DNA of 64,000 nt from Candidatus Devosia phytovorans (GCA_029202405.1 CP119312.1:2361001-2425000); one strand, 5' to 3'; positions 1 to 10,222 are shown, counted from the first letter of the stretch. The notes: generated by a model not told the origin, from the letters alone. Translations and numbers: made by a program.

Positions 1-1
1 C

Positions 2-40
2 GCCATCGTCCTCGTGCCTGGCTGGAGCACGCGGCCATGA
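2..40 (+). CDS. C-terminal tail of an upstream cobalamin gene (probably cobI), partial
   Basis: Only the last 12 codons are inside the window, ending in VPGWSTRP and a TGA that overlaps the cobJ ATG by 4 bp. The overlap and the cobalamin operon downstream suggest precorrin-2 C20-methyltransferase (cobI), which often precedes cobJ in alphaproteobacteria. The identity is an inference from context; 12 residues cannot prove it. Confidence 0.4.
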   Translation, partial: AIVLVPGWSTRP

Positions 41-798
41 GCGGCAAGCTCTTCATCGTCGGCACTGGTCCCGGCAATCCCGAGCAGACCACGCCCGAAG
101 CGCTGGCCGCGATCGCTGCCAGTCATGTGTTTTTTGGCTACGGCCCCTATCTCGATCGGCTGACCCTGCGCCAAGACCAGCGTCGCGTCGCCTCGGACAA
201 TCGCGAGGAACTGGCCCGGGCCAAAGACGCTCTGCACACTGCTGCCTCGGGCGAGCAGGTCTGCGTGGTCTCGGGCGGCGATCCCGGCGTCTTTGCCATG
301 GCCGCTGCCGTCCTCGAAGCGCTGGAAGCGGGGCCACCGTCATGGCGCGAGGTCGACCTTCAGATCGTTCCGGGCATCACCGCCATGCTGGCGGTCGCCG
401 CCCGTGTCGGCGCGCCGCTCGGCCATGATTTCTGTGCCATTTCGCTGTCGGACAATCTTAAACCTTGGACGGTCATCGAATCCCGCCTGCGCGCGGTGGC
501 CGGAGCGGGCCTGGTGATTGCGCTCTATAATCCCATTTCCAAAGCCCGCCCGCATCAGCTCGGCGCGGCCTTTGCCATCCTTCGCGAAGTGCTGCCCTGG
601 TCGACGCCGGTGATCTTTGGTCGCGCCGCGGGGCGCCCCGACGAGGCCATTACCATCATGTCGCTGGCGGAGGCCGATCCCAAGGTCGCCGACATGGCCA
701 CCTGCGTCATCATCGGTTCGGCCGAAACTCGGATCATCGAACGGGAGGGCCAAACGCCGCTTGTCTATTCGCCCCGCTCGACAGGTGGCCCGGCATGA
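37..798 (+). CDS. cobJ: Precorrin-3B C17-methyltransferase CobJ
   Basis: S-adenosylmethionine-dependent methyltransferase of the aerobic cobalamin pathway, which methylates C17 with ring contraction of the corrin precursor. The 253-residue protein has the tetrapyrrole methylase fold: the N-terminal glycine-rich FIVGTGPGNPEQTTPEAL motif (about residues 6-23), VSGGDPGVFAMAAAVLEA near residues 80-97, and the PGITAMLAVAARVGAPLGHDF segment that binds SAM. Length is normal for a single-domain CobJ. It overlaps the genes on both sides by 4 bp, so cobJ, cobL and cobM are probably translated as one coupled operon. Confidence 0.95.
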   Translation: MSGKLFIVGTGPGNPEQTTPEALAAIAASHVFFGYGPYLDRLTLRQDQRRVASDNREELARAKDALHTAASGEQVCVVSGGDPGVFAMAAAVLEALEAGPPSWREVDLQIVPGITAMLAVAARVGAPLGHDFCAISLSDNLKPWTVIESRLRAVAGAGLVIALYNPISKARPHQLGAAFAILREVLPWSTPVIFGRAAGRPDEAITIMSLAEADPKVADMATCVIIGSAETRIIEREGQTPLVYSPRSTGGPA

Positions 799-2000
799 AG
801 TGGCTCTCGATCGTCGGCATTGGCGAGGATGGTCTTGATGGGCTCGGTTCGGCGGCCAGGGCGGCCATTGCCGAGGCCGAGTTCGTTTTTGGCGGCGCCC
901 GCCATCTGGAACTCGCGGCCTCGCTGGTTTTGGGCGAGGCACGGCCGTGGCTGTCACCCTTCTCCGACTCAGTCGATGCCATTCTCGCCCTGCGCGGTCG
1001 CAAAGTCTGCGTGCTGGCATCGGGCGACCCATTCCATTTCGGCGTCGGCGCCACGCTGACGCGCAGGCTGGATGCCAGCGAAATGCAGGCATTCTCGCAG
1101 CCGTCTGCCTTCAGCCTCGCCGCCAGCCGGCTGGGCTGGCCGCTGCAGGATGTGCTGACGCTGTCGCTGCATGGCCGACCGATCGAACTGATCCGGCCGC
1201 ATCTGCATCCCGGCGTCCGCATCCTGGCGCTGACATCGGACGAGCATGGTCCAGCGGAAATCGCCAGGTTGCTGACCGATGCGGGGTTCGGCATCTCCAT
1301 CATCACCGTGCTTGAAGCTCTTGGCGGCCCAAACGAAACCGTGCGTTCGCAGGTCGCGATGGGCTTTGCGCTGGCCGATATCAACCCGCTCAACATCTGC
1401 GCTGTCAGCGTCGTCGCCCTGCCCGATGCCCGCGTGCTGCCGCTGACCCCGGGGCTGGACGACGCCCTGTTCGAGCATGATGGGCAGATCACCAAGCGCG
1501 AAGTCCGCGCCCTGACCCTCGCCGCACTCGCTCCGCGGCGGGGCGAATTGCTGTGGGACATCGGCGCTGGGTCCGGCTCGATCGGGATCGAGTGGATGTT
1601 GGCAGATCCGTCTCTTAAAGCGACTGCTATAGAGCTGGATGTCGAACGTATCGGCAGAATTGCACGCAATGCCAAGGCCTTGGGTGTTCCTGATCTCACG
1701 GTGATTCATGGCGCCGCGCCACAGGCTCTTGCAGGACTTGAACAGCCGCATGCGATTTTCATTGGTGGTGGCGGGTCAGAGCCAGGCGTCATCGAGGCGG
1801 CGATCGCAGCGCTGCGTTCGGGTGGACGGCTGGTCGCCAATGCGGTGACATTGGAGATGGAGGCCCTGCTCCTCGCTCGGCAGGCAGCGCTCGGCGGCAG
1901 ACTCATCCGCATCGATATCTCCCGTGCGGATGCAATCGGCTCGATGACCGGCTGGCGCCCAGCCATGCCGATCACGCAATGGGTATGGAGCAAACCATGA
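795..2000 (+). CDS. cobL: Precorrin-6Y C5,15-methyltransferase (decarboxylating) CobL
   Basis: Two-domain cobalamin enzyme of 401 residues that methylates C5 and C15 and decarboxylates the C12 acetate chain. The N-terminal half is a CbiE-type tetrapyrrole methylase (IVGIGEDGLDGL at the start, LASGDPFHFGVG near residue 75). The C-terminal half is a CbiT-type Rossmann methyltransferase with LLWDIGAGSGSIGIEWM near residue 253. The fused form is usual in alphaproteobacteria. It starts inside the cobJ stop codon and ends inside the cobM start codon (both ATGA). Confidence 0.95.
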   Translation: MKWLSIVGIGEDGLDGLGSAARAAIAEAEFVFGGARHLELAASLVLGEARPWLSPFSDSVDAILALRGRKVCVLASGDPFHFGVGATLTRRLDASEMQAFSQPSAFSLAASRLGWPLQDVLTLSLHGRPIELIRPHLHPGVRILALTSDEHGPAEIARLLTDAGFGISIITVLEALGGPNETVRSQVAMGFALADINPLNICAVSVVALPDARVLPLTPGLDDALFEHDGQITKREVRALTLAALAPRRGELLWDIGAGSGSIGIEWMLADPSLKATAIELDVERIGRIARNAKALGVPDLTVIHGAAPQALAGLEQPHAIFIGGGGSEPGVIEAAIAALRSGGRLVANAVTLEMEALLLARQAALGGRLIRIDISRADAIGSMTGWRPAMPITQWVWSKP

Positions 2001-2751
2001 CGGTGCATTTCATCGGGGCCGGTCCGGGCGCGGCGGACCTGATCACCGTGCGCGGCATGAATATTCTGAGGGCCGCGCCGGTCTGTCTCTACGCCGGCTC
2101 GATCGTGCCAAAAGAGATGCTGGACTGGTGCCCGCCTGGTGCCCGGCTGATCGATACGGCACCGATGTCGCTGGACGAGATCGAGGCGGAATATGTCCGC
2201 GCGCAGCAGGCAGGCGAGGATGTGGCCCGCCTTCACTCCGGTGATCTGTCGGTGTGGAGCGCCGTGGCCGAGCAGATGCGGCGGCTTGATCGCCTGGGCA
2301 TCGACTACACCCTGACGCCGGGCGTGCCGAGCTTTGCGGCCGCCGCTGCTGCGCTCAAGCGCGAGCTGACGATACCTGCTGTGGCGCAAAGCCTTGTGCT
2401 CACCCGGATATCCGGCCGGGCCTCGCCCATGCCGGAGCGCGAGACTTTGGCGGGCTTTGGTGCCACCGGGGCGACACTGGCCGTGCATCTCGCCATCCAC
2501 GCACTGGATCGTGTGGTCGCGGAACTGACGCCGCTCTATGGCGCAGATTGCCCGGTGGCGATTGTCTTTCACGCCTCGTGGCCGGACGAGAAGATCATCC
2601 GCGGCACGCTTGAAACCATCGCGGCGCGCTTTGCGGCCGAACCGGTCGAGCGCACCGCGATCATCTTTGTCGGACGCGGGCTGGGCGAGGCGGATTTCCG
2701 CGAGTCCTCGCTTTACAATCCCGACTACCAGCGCCGCTTCCGCGACCGGCT

Positions 2752-2755
<4 letters not shown>
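1997..2755 (+). CDS. cobM: Precorrin-4 C11-methyltransferase CobM
   Basis: SAM-dependent methyltransferase that methylates C11 of precorrin-4. It begins with the family's typical TVHFIGAGPGAADLITVRG and carries CLYAGSIVP, LHSGDLSVWSAVAEQ and TPGVPSFAAAAAALKREL. I chose the ATG at 1997, which overlaps the cobL TGA as ATGA, over the in-frame ATGs at 1979 and 1985, which would add six residues before the conserved N-terminus. Its TAG overlaps the stop codon of the convergent ugpC, leaving no space for a terminator between the two. Confidence 0.93.
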
Positions 2756-3795
<1,040 letters not shown>

Positions 3796-3798
3796 GAC

Positions 3799-4641
3799 TT
3801 ATTTCTCCGTTTCGACCAGGCCCTTGACGAACAGGCGCTGCATGAAAATGACGATGAGGACGGGGGGCAGCAGGGCGAGGATCACCGCCGCCATGATGAT
3901 GTTCCACTGCGGCTCGGCTTCGGCGGTGGCCGACAGGCGCTGCACGCCCAGGATCAGCGTGTAGTATTTCTCGTTGGTGGTGACGAGCAGCGGCCAGAGA
4001 TATTGCACCCAGCCGTAGATGAAGAGGATGACGCAGAGCGCGGCGATATTGGTGCGGCTCAGCGGCAGCAGGATATCCCAAAAGAATTTGAGCGGCCCTG
4101 CCCCGTCGACGCGGGCGGCTTCCATCAGCTCGTCCGGCACTGTCATGAAGAACTGGCGGAAGAGGAATGTTGCCGTGGCCGAGGCGATCAGGGGAATGGT
4201 GAGGCCGGCAAAGGAATTGAGCATGCCAAGGTTGGCCACAACCTCATAGGTGGGCAGGATGCGCACTTCGACCGGCAGCATCAACGTGATGAAGATGATC
4301 CAGAAGGCGATGATGCGGCCGGGGAAGCGGAAATAGACGATGGCATAGGCCGAGATGATCGAGATGGCGATCTTGCCGGCGGTGATGATCAACGCCATGA
4401 GCGTCGAATTCCACACCATCAGCCAGAAGGGCGGCAGGCCGGGGAGTTTGGAAAACAACACCAGCGACATGTTGTTGAAGAATTCGCCGCCCGGCAGCAG
4501 CGGCATCAGGCCCGAGCTGAGCTCGGAGGCGTGATGGGTCGCTGCAATCAGGGCGATATAGACCGGGAAGGCGACGATGACCACGCCCAGGATCAGCACG
4601 GCATGGGTGAGGAAATCGAGGATGGGACGGTTTTCAACCAT
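3799..4641 (-). CDS. ugpE: sn-glycerol-3-phosphate ABC importer, permease UgpE
   Basis: Inner-membrane permease of 280 residues with about six membrane segments. The N-terminus MVENRPILDFLTHAVLILGVVIVAFPVYIALIAATH resembles UgpE. The EAA loop that docks on the ATPase reads ELMEAARVDGAGPLKFFWDILLP (about residues 175-197). It lies 3 bp before ugpC and 12 bp after ugpA, so it is part of the same transcript. Confidence 0.9.
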   Translation of the reverse strand: MVENRPILDFLTHAVLILGVVIVAFPVYIALIAATHHASELSSGLMPLLPGGEFFNNMSLVLFSKLPGLPPFWLMVWNSTLMALIITAGKIAISIISAYAIVYFRFPGRIIAFWIIFITLMLPVEVRILPTYEVVANLGMLNSFAGLTIPLIASATATFLFRQFFMTVPDELMEAARVDGAGPLKFFWDILLPLSRTNIAALCVILFIYGWVQYLWPLLVTTNEKYYTLILGVQRLSATAEAEPQWNIIMAAVILALLPPVLIVIFMQRLFVKGLVETEK

Positions 4642-4653
4642 TGTGAGCGCGCC

Positions 4654-5538
4654 TCAATACTGGACCCGGCGTTCCACGAAGCGGAACTGCACGAAGGTGA
4701 GGATGACGACCATGAGCATGAGCAGCACGGACTGGGCGGAGGACGAGCCGATGTTCAGCCCGATGATGCCGTCGGAATAGACCTTGTAGACGAGAACGCT
4801 GGTCGCCTGGTTCGGCCCGCCGCTGGTGGTGGCCGCGATGATGCCGAAGGTGTCGAACATCGTGTAGTTAACGTTGACGATGAAGAGGAAAAACGTCGTG
4901 GGCGAGATCAGCGGCAGGATGATGGTCCAGAAGCGCTTGAGCGGTCCGGCGCCATCGATGGCGGCCGCTTCGGTCAGCGAATGGGGGATGGATTGCATGC
5001 CGGCGAGGAAGAACAGGAAGTTGTAGGACACCTGTTTCCAGCTGGCAGCGACGATGATCAGGATCATCGCATGAGTGCCGTTGAGCTGGTGGTTCCAGTT
5101 CACGCCGAAGGCTTTCAGCGCATAGGGCAAGATGCCGGTGCCGGTGTTGAAGATGAACCACCAGAGGATGCCCGCCACGACTGGGGCTACGGCATAGGGC
5201 CAGACCAGCATGGTCGAATAGAACTGGCTGGTGCGGATGACCCGGCTCACGGCCATGGCCAGCAGCAGGCCGAGACCCATCGAAACTACGGTCACCGCGC
5301 CGGCAAAAACAAAGGTTCGGCCGATGGCGGCAAGGTAGCTCGGATCGGCCAGCAGGCGCGCGTAATGGCTGAAGCCGACGAAAGTGGTGGAGAGGCCGAA
5401 GGGGTCCTGGCGCTCGAAGGAGGATTTCACCGCCTGCCCGGCAGGCCAGATGAAGAAGATCAGGGTGATGATGAGCTGCGGCGCAATGAACGCGTAGGGC
5501 AGACCCTTGTTGGGAAAAATCGTGCGCTTGGTTTCCAT
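4654..5538 (-). CDS. ugpA: sn-glycerol-3-phosphate ABC importer, permease UgpA
   Basis: Partner permease of UgpE, 294 residues. It carries the UgpA-like start PNKGLPYAFIAPQLIITLIF followed by FIWPAGQAVKSSFERQDPFG, about six membrane helices and the EAA loop SLTEAAAIDGAGPLKRFWTI. I favour the ATG at 5538, which has a GGAAG at a suitable distance, over the ATG at 5550, which lacks a ribosome site. A 9-bp hairpin in the 74-bp gap after ugpB probably lowers expression relative to the binding protein. Confidence 0.88.
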   Translation of the reverse strand: METKRTIFPNKGLPYAFIAPQLIITLIFFIWPAGQAVKSSFERQDPFGLSTTFVGFSHYARLLADPSYLAAIGRTFVFAGAVTVVSMGLGLLLAMAVSRVIRTSQFYSTMLVWPYAVAPVVAGILWWFIFNTGTGILPYALKAFGVNWNHQLNGTHAMILIIVAASWKQVSYNFLFFLAGMQSIPHSLTEAAAIDGAGPLKRFWTIILPLISPTTFFLFIVNVNYTMFDTFGIIAATTSGGPNQATSVLVYKVYSDGIIGLNIGSSSAQSVLLMLMVVILTFVQFRFVERRVQY

Positions 5539-5568
5539 GCCCGCTTCCATCCAGTCGTAAACAAGTCA

Positions 5569-5596
5569 AAAGGCCGGCCCAAAAGGACCGGCCTTT
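5569..5596 (-). terminator. Intra-operon hairpin between ugpB and ugpA
   Basis: Perfect 9-bp inverted repeat AAAGGCCGG / CCGGCCTTT with a 10-nt loop. Read on the minus strand, the stem is followed by a run of four U. Placed directly after the binding-protein gene, it fits partial termination or 3'-end protection that favours UgpB. Confidence 0.65.
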
Positions 5597-5612
5597 CAGC
5601 GATTGCAAAGGC

Positions 5613-6935
5613 TTACTGTGCGTTGTTCGCTTCGAATTCGCGCAGAATGGCGTTGCCGCGCTCGACTGCCGAATCCAGGGCTTCCTGGCCGGTCTTGTCG
5701 CCGTTCAGCACAGCCTGCAGTTCCTCATCGAGCACGATGCGGATCTGGGGCATGTTGCCGAAACGCAGGCCCTTGGAGTTTTCGGTCGGCGGGTTGAGGT
5801 TCACCTGGTTGATGGCGATGTCCGAACCCGGGTTGGCTTCGTAATAGCCCTGTTCCTGGCTCAGCTCATAGGCAGCCGTGGTGATCGGCAGGTAGCCGGT
5901 GGCCTGGTGCCAGGCAGCCTGAACTTCGGGGGTCGAGAGGTAGTTCAGGAACTGGGCGGTGCCGGTGTATTCTTCGTCCGACTTGCCGGTCATGACCCAG
6001 AGGGTCGCGCCACCGATGATCGAGTTCTGCGGTGCGCCGTCGACGTCGCCGAAATAGGGCAGCATGCCGAAGCCGACTTCAAAGTCCTTGGCATTGGCAA
6101 CCACGCCAGCGCGGCCGGCCGAGGAGCCCATGTTGATGGCGCATTCCTGGGCGTAGAACTTGGGAGCGGTATCAGCGCCACCAGCAGGACCGCCATAGGC
6201 GAAGTAGCCGGCGTCGGACCATTCCTTGAGCTTGTCCCAGAGACGAACCTGGATTTCGCCGTTGAAAGTCAGTTCGGCACCGAGGCCGCCGAAGCCGTTT
6301 TCAAGGGTCGAGAAGGGCACGTTGTGCAGGGACGAGACATTCTCGAGGCCAACCCAGGTGGCAGCATAGCCCATGGTGAAGCCGCAGGTGGCAGCGCCGG
6401 AATCAACGATCTGCTTGGAGAAGGCTTCGATGTCTTCCCAGGTCTTGGGCGCCACATCGCGATCGAGGCCGGCCTTCTCGAAAACGTCCTTGTTGTAGTA
6501 CAGGATCGGGGTCGAGGAGTTGAAGGGCATGGAGAGCATGTTGCCCTCGGTGTCGGTGTAATAGCCGGTCACGACTGGCAAATAGACGGACGGGTCGAAG
6601 TTGGCGCCGTGGTCGGCCATCAGCTGGTAGACGGGATAGACGGCGCCCTTGGCGGCCATCATGGTGCCGGTGCCGACTTCGTAGACCTGAACGATGGTCG
6701 GCTGCTCGCCAGCGCGGAAGGCGGCGATGGTGTTGACCAGGCTCTCTTCATATTCGCCGCGGTAGGACGGGACGATGACGTATTCGCTCTGCGACGCGTT
6801 GAAGTCGGCAGCGATAGCCTCAAGGCGTTCGCCGAGTTCGCCGCCCATGGAATGCCACCAGCTGATTTCAGTCTGGGCAAAGGCGGTGGTCGAGGTCAGC
6901 GCAACGGCCAAAGCGGCCAGCGAAAGGCGAACCAT
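5613..6935 (-). CDS. ugpB: sn-glycerol-3-phosphate-binding periplasmic protein UgpB
   Basis: Extracellular solute-binding protein of family 1, 440 residues from the chosen start. A Sec signal peptide (VRLSLAALAVALTSTTAFAQ, residues 2-21) precedes TEISWWHSMGGELGERLEAI, which closely resembles mature UgpB. The ATG at 6935 has AGGAGAG at good spacing; the upstream ATG at 6962 would prefix nine charged residues to the signal peptide. First gene of the ugpBAEC operon, 89 bp downstream of a four-repeat Pho-box array, which predicts induction under phosphate starvation. Confidence 0.9.
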   Translation of the reverse strand: MVRLSLAALAVALTSTTAFAQTEISWWHSMGGELGERLEAIAADFNASQSEYVIVPSYRGEYEESLVNTIAAFRAGEQPTIVQVYEVGTGTMMAAKGAVYPVYQLMADHGANFDPSVYLPVVTGYYTDTEGNMLSMPFNSSTPILYYNKDVFEKAGLDRDVAPKTWEDIEAFSKQIVDSGAATCGFTMGYAATWVGLENVSSLHNVPFSTLENGFGGLGAELTFNGEIQVRLWDKLKEWSDAGYFAYGGPAGGADTAPKFYAQECAINMGSSAGRAGVVANAKDFEVGFGMLPYFGDVDGAPQNSIIGGATLWVMTGKSDEEYTGTAQFLNYLSTPEVQAAWHQATGYLPITTAAYELSQEQGYYEANPGSDIAINQVNLNPPTENSKGLRFGNMPQIRIVLDEELQAVLNGDKTGQEALDSAVERGNAILREFEANNAQ

Positions 6936-7024
6936 AGGGTCTCTCCTGCATGTCGGAAACAACGGCAGGAAAGCCCCCTACCGGTCCGCCTTCAAAGCGA
7001 ACGCCGGTGCCCTAACAACGCTCC

Positions 7025-7064
7025 TTGACAGTTGGGTGACGTGTTTTTGACTGTTCGATGACAG
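7025..7064 (-). promoter_or_regulatory. Tandem Pho box (four 7-bp repeats, 11-bp period) upstream of ugpB
   Basis: Read on the minus strand, the 7-mers CTGTCAT, CAGTCAA, ACGTCAC and CTGTCAA start every 11 bp, separated by 4-bp spacers CGAA, AAAC and CCAA. A PhoB box is two CTGTCAT-like 7-mers with a 4-bp A-rich spacer, so this is two adjacent boxes in the orientation that activates ugpB. The repeats and spacing are seen directly; PhoB binding is inferred. Confidence 0.8.
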
Positions 7065-7133
7065 TTACCAACAGGGATGTCATGTCGCAGGCGCGCGCAC
7101 CGGTGCGCGCTGAAGAGCCAAACCTTGCAGACG

Positions 7134-7949
7134 TCAGTGCGTCTCGACCGGCACGAGGCGAATGCCCGCCCCGACGACGTCATCGGCCCGGTTCACCACC
7201 ATATCGAGCGGCTGGCCCGCGTAATCTGCGTTTCTCAGCGTCTCGTCCAGCAATGCTCGGACCTCTTCCGCGCTGAGGCTGGCGCGGATGTCCAGAAACC
7301 AGGCGCTTCTTTCCTCGTCCGGCCAATGGGCCAGGGCGAACCAGGCTTCAATGATCCCGGCATTGCCGGACAGAACCTGCTGCAGATCCCGGATCAGGGC
7401 CGTCGGCGGATTTGCTGGCGTGCCCAGCATGACATTTGTGTCCTTGGCCACGGTATGCCGCACCGGCTTGCCCAGCAGCGCCGTCACATGGTCGGGAGCC
7501 CAATGTACACTGTAGGGAAAACCGGGGTTGAGCCATGCCCCACCGCTTTCGACAAGGGACAGCAATTCCCTGCCCTGCATGGCAACAAAGCCGACGCCGT
7601 CACCGAAGACATCGGCAATCCGCTCCTGCGCCGTAAAGATGGCCGTCACCAGCGCCCCGTCCGGGCTGCGCACGCTCATAAGGTTCAGGTATTCGCCCTC
7701 CCCTACTGTGCGCATGCCCTCGATGGCGGGCGGTGCCGGGGTGGCGACAAACAGCTTTGCCTCCAGCAGGGCCCGTTCGAACCCCGGTCTGGCGTCCGCG
7801 TTGACGGCCGCTTCGAACAGAAATTCCTCAATCTCGTTGATGGGTCGCGGTGCGACCGAAGCCTCGGACTTCTGGGCGGCGGTTTCGACCGGCTCTGCCT
7901 GCTCGGCGTCGCGAACTTTGTTGCCCAGCAGTTTTTTCAGCCAACGCAT
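7134..7949 (-). CDS. SseB family protein
   Basis: 271 residues. After a basic N-terminus (MRWLKKLLGNK) and an acidic linker come an N-terminal SseB-like domain (EFLFEAAVNADARPGFERALLEAKLFVA; about residues 42-150, including GDGVGFVAMQGRELLSLV) and a C-terminal SseB domain (IIEAWFALAHWPDEERSAWFLDIRAS). SseB confers enhanced serine sensitivity in E. coli when altered; its biochemical role is not established. It follows the ABC exporter by 3 bp and is probably co-transcribed with it. Confidence 0.75.
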   Translation of the reverse strand: MRWLKKLLGNKVRDAEQAEPVETAAQKSEASVAPRPINEIEEFLFEAAVNADARPGFERALLEAKLFVATPAPPAIEGMRTVGEGEYLNLMSVRSPDGALVTAIFTAQERIADVFGDGVGFVAMQGRELLSLVESGGAWLNPGFPYSVHWAPDHVTALLGKPVRHTVAKDTNVMLGTPANPPTALIRDLQQVLSGNAGIIEAWFALAHWPDEERSAWFLDIRASLSAEEVRALLDETLRNADYAGQPLDMVVNRADDVVGAGIRLVPVETH

Positions 7950-7952
7950 GTT

Positions 7953-9677
7953 CTACCCCGCCAGATAGCCGAACTGGGCCTTGTGCAACACAGCATAGGC
8001 GCCGTCCTCGGCCAAAAGAGTATCGTGACTGCCCTCTTCGACGATGCCGGTTTCGTCAATCACGACGATCCGATCGGCATGCTGGATGGTGGCCAGACGG
8101 TGGGCGATGACCAGCGTGGTGCGACCTTGTGACAGCTCGGTCAACGAGCGCTGGATGGCCACTTCGGTTGCCGTGTCGAGTGCCGAGGTCGCCTCGTCGA
8201 GGATCAGGATCGGCGGGTTCTTGAGGAAGATGCGGGCGATGGCAACCCGCTGCTTCTGGCCGCCAGAGAGTTTGACGCCGCGTTCGCCGACCATGGTATC
8301 GAGCCCTTCAGGGAGCCGCTTGATGACCGTATCGAAGCGGGCGCGGCGCGCCGCTTCCCAGATGGCTTCGTCACTGGCACCAAGCTGGCCATAAGCAATG
8401 TTCTCGCGAATGGTGCCACCAAACAGGAAAACGTCCTGCTGCACGATGCCGATCTGGCTGCGCAGCGAGGATTGGGTCATGTCACGAATGTCCATGCCGT
8501 CGATGGTGATCGAGCCACTGTCGAGTTCATAAAAGCGCGGCAGCAGCGAGCAGAGCGTGGTCTTGCCGGCGCCGGACGGGCCGACGACGGCGATGGTCTC
8601 GCCGGCGTTGACGACGAGATCGAGCCCGTCGAGCACCTTGCGGCCGCTTTCGTAGGAGAACGAAGCCTGCTTGAAGACGATGTCGCCGCGCAGGTGATCG
8701 ACCACTTTGGCGTTCTTGCGGTCGGCAATGTCGGGCTCGGTATCGATCAGGGTGGTGAAGCGGCGGAAGCCGGCGACGCCCTTGGGATAGCTTTCCAACA
8801 CGCTGGTGATCTTGTCGACCGGGCGCATGAAGACGTTGACCAGCAGCAGGAAGCTGACAAAGCCGCCATAGGTCAATTCGCCCTGCACCACCAGCCAGGA
8901 GCCAACCAGCATGACGATGAGCTGGACGAGGCGCGTCGACAGGTAGGTAATGGTGATCGAGGCCGTCATATAGGCATAGGCCTGCAGCTTGGTGCTGCGA
9001 TAGGCCGAGTTGTTGCCGGCAAAAAGCTTGGCTTCATGCGGCTCGTTGGCGAAGGCTTTCACCACACGGATGCCACCGATGGAGTCCTCGATGCGGGTGT
9101 TGAACTCGCCAACCTGACGGAACAGCTTGCGCCAGTTCTCGGTCATGGCTGCGCCATAACGGCTGACCAGCCAGGTCATGACCGGGACGATCAAGGTGGT
9201 CAGCAGGGCCAGCTTCCAGTTGACCGTGAACATCAGGGCAAAGGCGCCGACAAAGGTCATCACGGCGATGAAGACGTCTTCGGGACCATGGTGGGCCACT
9301 TCGCCGACGTCTTCGAGATCCTTGGTCACGTGGGTTATCAGGTGACCGGTCTTGTTGTTGTCAAAGAAGCGAAAGCTGAGCTTTTGCAGGTGATCAAAGA
9401 CCTGCCGGCGCATGTCGGTTTCGATGCTGATGCCCAGCATGTGGCCGAAATAATTCACCACGCCCATGAGGGCCGTGTTGAACACATAGATGGCCAGCAG
9501 GGCCGAACCGGCGATCAGGATGAAGCCGAATTCGGACCGCGGCAGCAATTGGTCGATGAAATAGGCGACGGCCATGGGAAAGGCCAGTTCCAACAGCCCT
9601 GCCAGAACCGCGCAGCCAAAATCCAGCGCGAACAGGCCCTTGTAGGGGGCGTAGTAAGAAAAGAACCGTTTGATCAT
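7953..9677 (-). CDS. ABC exporter, fused membrane and ATPase domains (MsbA-like)
   Basis: 574-residue half-transporter that should work as a homodimer. Residues 1-320 form a six-helix type IV exporter membrane domain (ALDFGCAVLAGLLELAFPMA, GFVSFLLLVNVFMRPVDKIT). Residues 330-574 are the nucleotide-binding domain with Walker A GPSGAGKTT (366-374), signature KLSGGQKQRVAIAR, Walker B ILILDEATSALD and the H-loop VIAHRLATIQHADR. The substrate cannot be told from sequence; lipid or drug export are the usual options for this group. It lies 26 bp after an unknown small gene and 3 bp before the SseB-like gene. Confidence 0.85.
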   Translation of the reverse strand: MIKRFFSYYAPYKGLFALDFGCAVLAGLLELAFPMAVAYFIDQLLPRSEFGFILIAGSALLAIYVFNTALMGVVNYFGHMLGISIETDMRRQVFDHLQKLSFRFFDNNKTGHLITHVTKDLEDVGEVAHHGPEDVFIAVMTFVGAFALMFTVNWKLALLTTLIVPVMTWLVSRYGAAMTENWRKLFRQVGEFNTRIEDSIGGIRVVKAFANEPHEAKLFAGNNSAYRSTKLQAYAYMTASITITYLSTRLVQLIVMLVGSWLVVQGELTYGGFVSFLLLVNVFMRPVDKITSVLESYPKGVAGFRRFTTLIDTEPDIADRKNAKVVDHLRGDIVFKQASFSYESGRKVLDGLDLVVNAGETIAVVGPSGAGKTTLCSLLPRFYELDSGSITIDGMDIRDMTQSSLRSQIGIVQQDVFLFGGTIRENIAYGQLGASDEAIWEAARRARFDTVIKRLPEGLDTMVGERGVKLSGGQKQRVAIARIFLKNPPILILDEATSALDTATEVAIQRSLTELSQGRTTLVIAHRLATIQHADRIVVIDETGIVEEGSHDTLLAEDGAYAVLHKAQFGYLAG

Positions 9678-9703
9678 TCAGGCACTACTTTGGTGAACGG
9701 CCC

Positions 9704-10015
9704 TCAGCCGTTTCCGACAGGCCTCATGGAGCGAAGGTCAAAGCAGGAGTCGTCCTCCTCGCGACCGGCATGGGCGCTAATTGCCTGCTCAAGCGTCGCA
9801 ATGTCCAGCACTTCATTGGGCAGCCAGCCGCAACCGCAGCCGTCAGGATCAAGATGGCTGTCGGCGATCTCGCGATAGATGGAGCCAATCGCTGCCGACA
9901 GACACTCCAGGGCTTCGAGGGGCGACAGGCGGGTGGAGGCCAGCGTACCGGCGTAAGACGCCATCATCGCAGCCCGCACTGCAGCAAATGTCGCGTCGCG
10001 GTCATTGGATGACAT
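9704..10015 (-). CDS. Hypothetical protein with GCGCGW motif
   Basis: 103 residues from the ATG at 10015, which has a GGAG site 8 bp upstream. An in-frame start at 10132 would extend through a low-GC promoter-like stretch. The N-terminal half is a predicted helical region (AAVRAAMMASYAGTLASTRL, PLEALECLSAAIGSIYREIA); the middle has a clustered-cysteine segment DPDGCGCGWLPNEVLD. I do not recognise the family. It heads a minus-strand group with the ABC exporter and is divergent from the GbsR-type regulator. Confidence 0.6.
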   Translation of the reverse strand: MSSNDRDATFAAVRAAMMASYAGTLASTRLSPLEALECLSAAIGSIYREIADSHLDPDGCGCGWLPNEVLDIATLEQAISAHAGREEDDSCFDLRSMRPVGNG

Positions 10016-10202
10016 GGCGGTTCTCCAAAAAGACGATGAGGCGACATCGCACATTAAGTGGAGTTGTTCAATCATATTTGATGCGGTGGATTTTGAGGCA
10101 ACTGCCGTCGGCTCGGGAAACGAATTGGGCATCCAAATGGGATACCGCCATGCGGTGCCGCTGATCGCCTATGCATGGAACGAGGGTTTACTTCGTCCTG
10201 TT

Positions 10203-10222
10203 CGTTCAATATGGACTGAACG
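10203..10222 (+). promoter_or_regulatory. Palindrome upstream of the GbsR-type regulator
   Basis: CGTTCA and TGAACG arms separated by 8 bp, ending 17 bp before the regulator start codon. A similar GTTCAAT half-site lies at 10067. The position suits an autoregulatory operator for the efflux operon; this is an inference from symmetry only. Confidence 0.4.
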
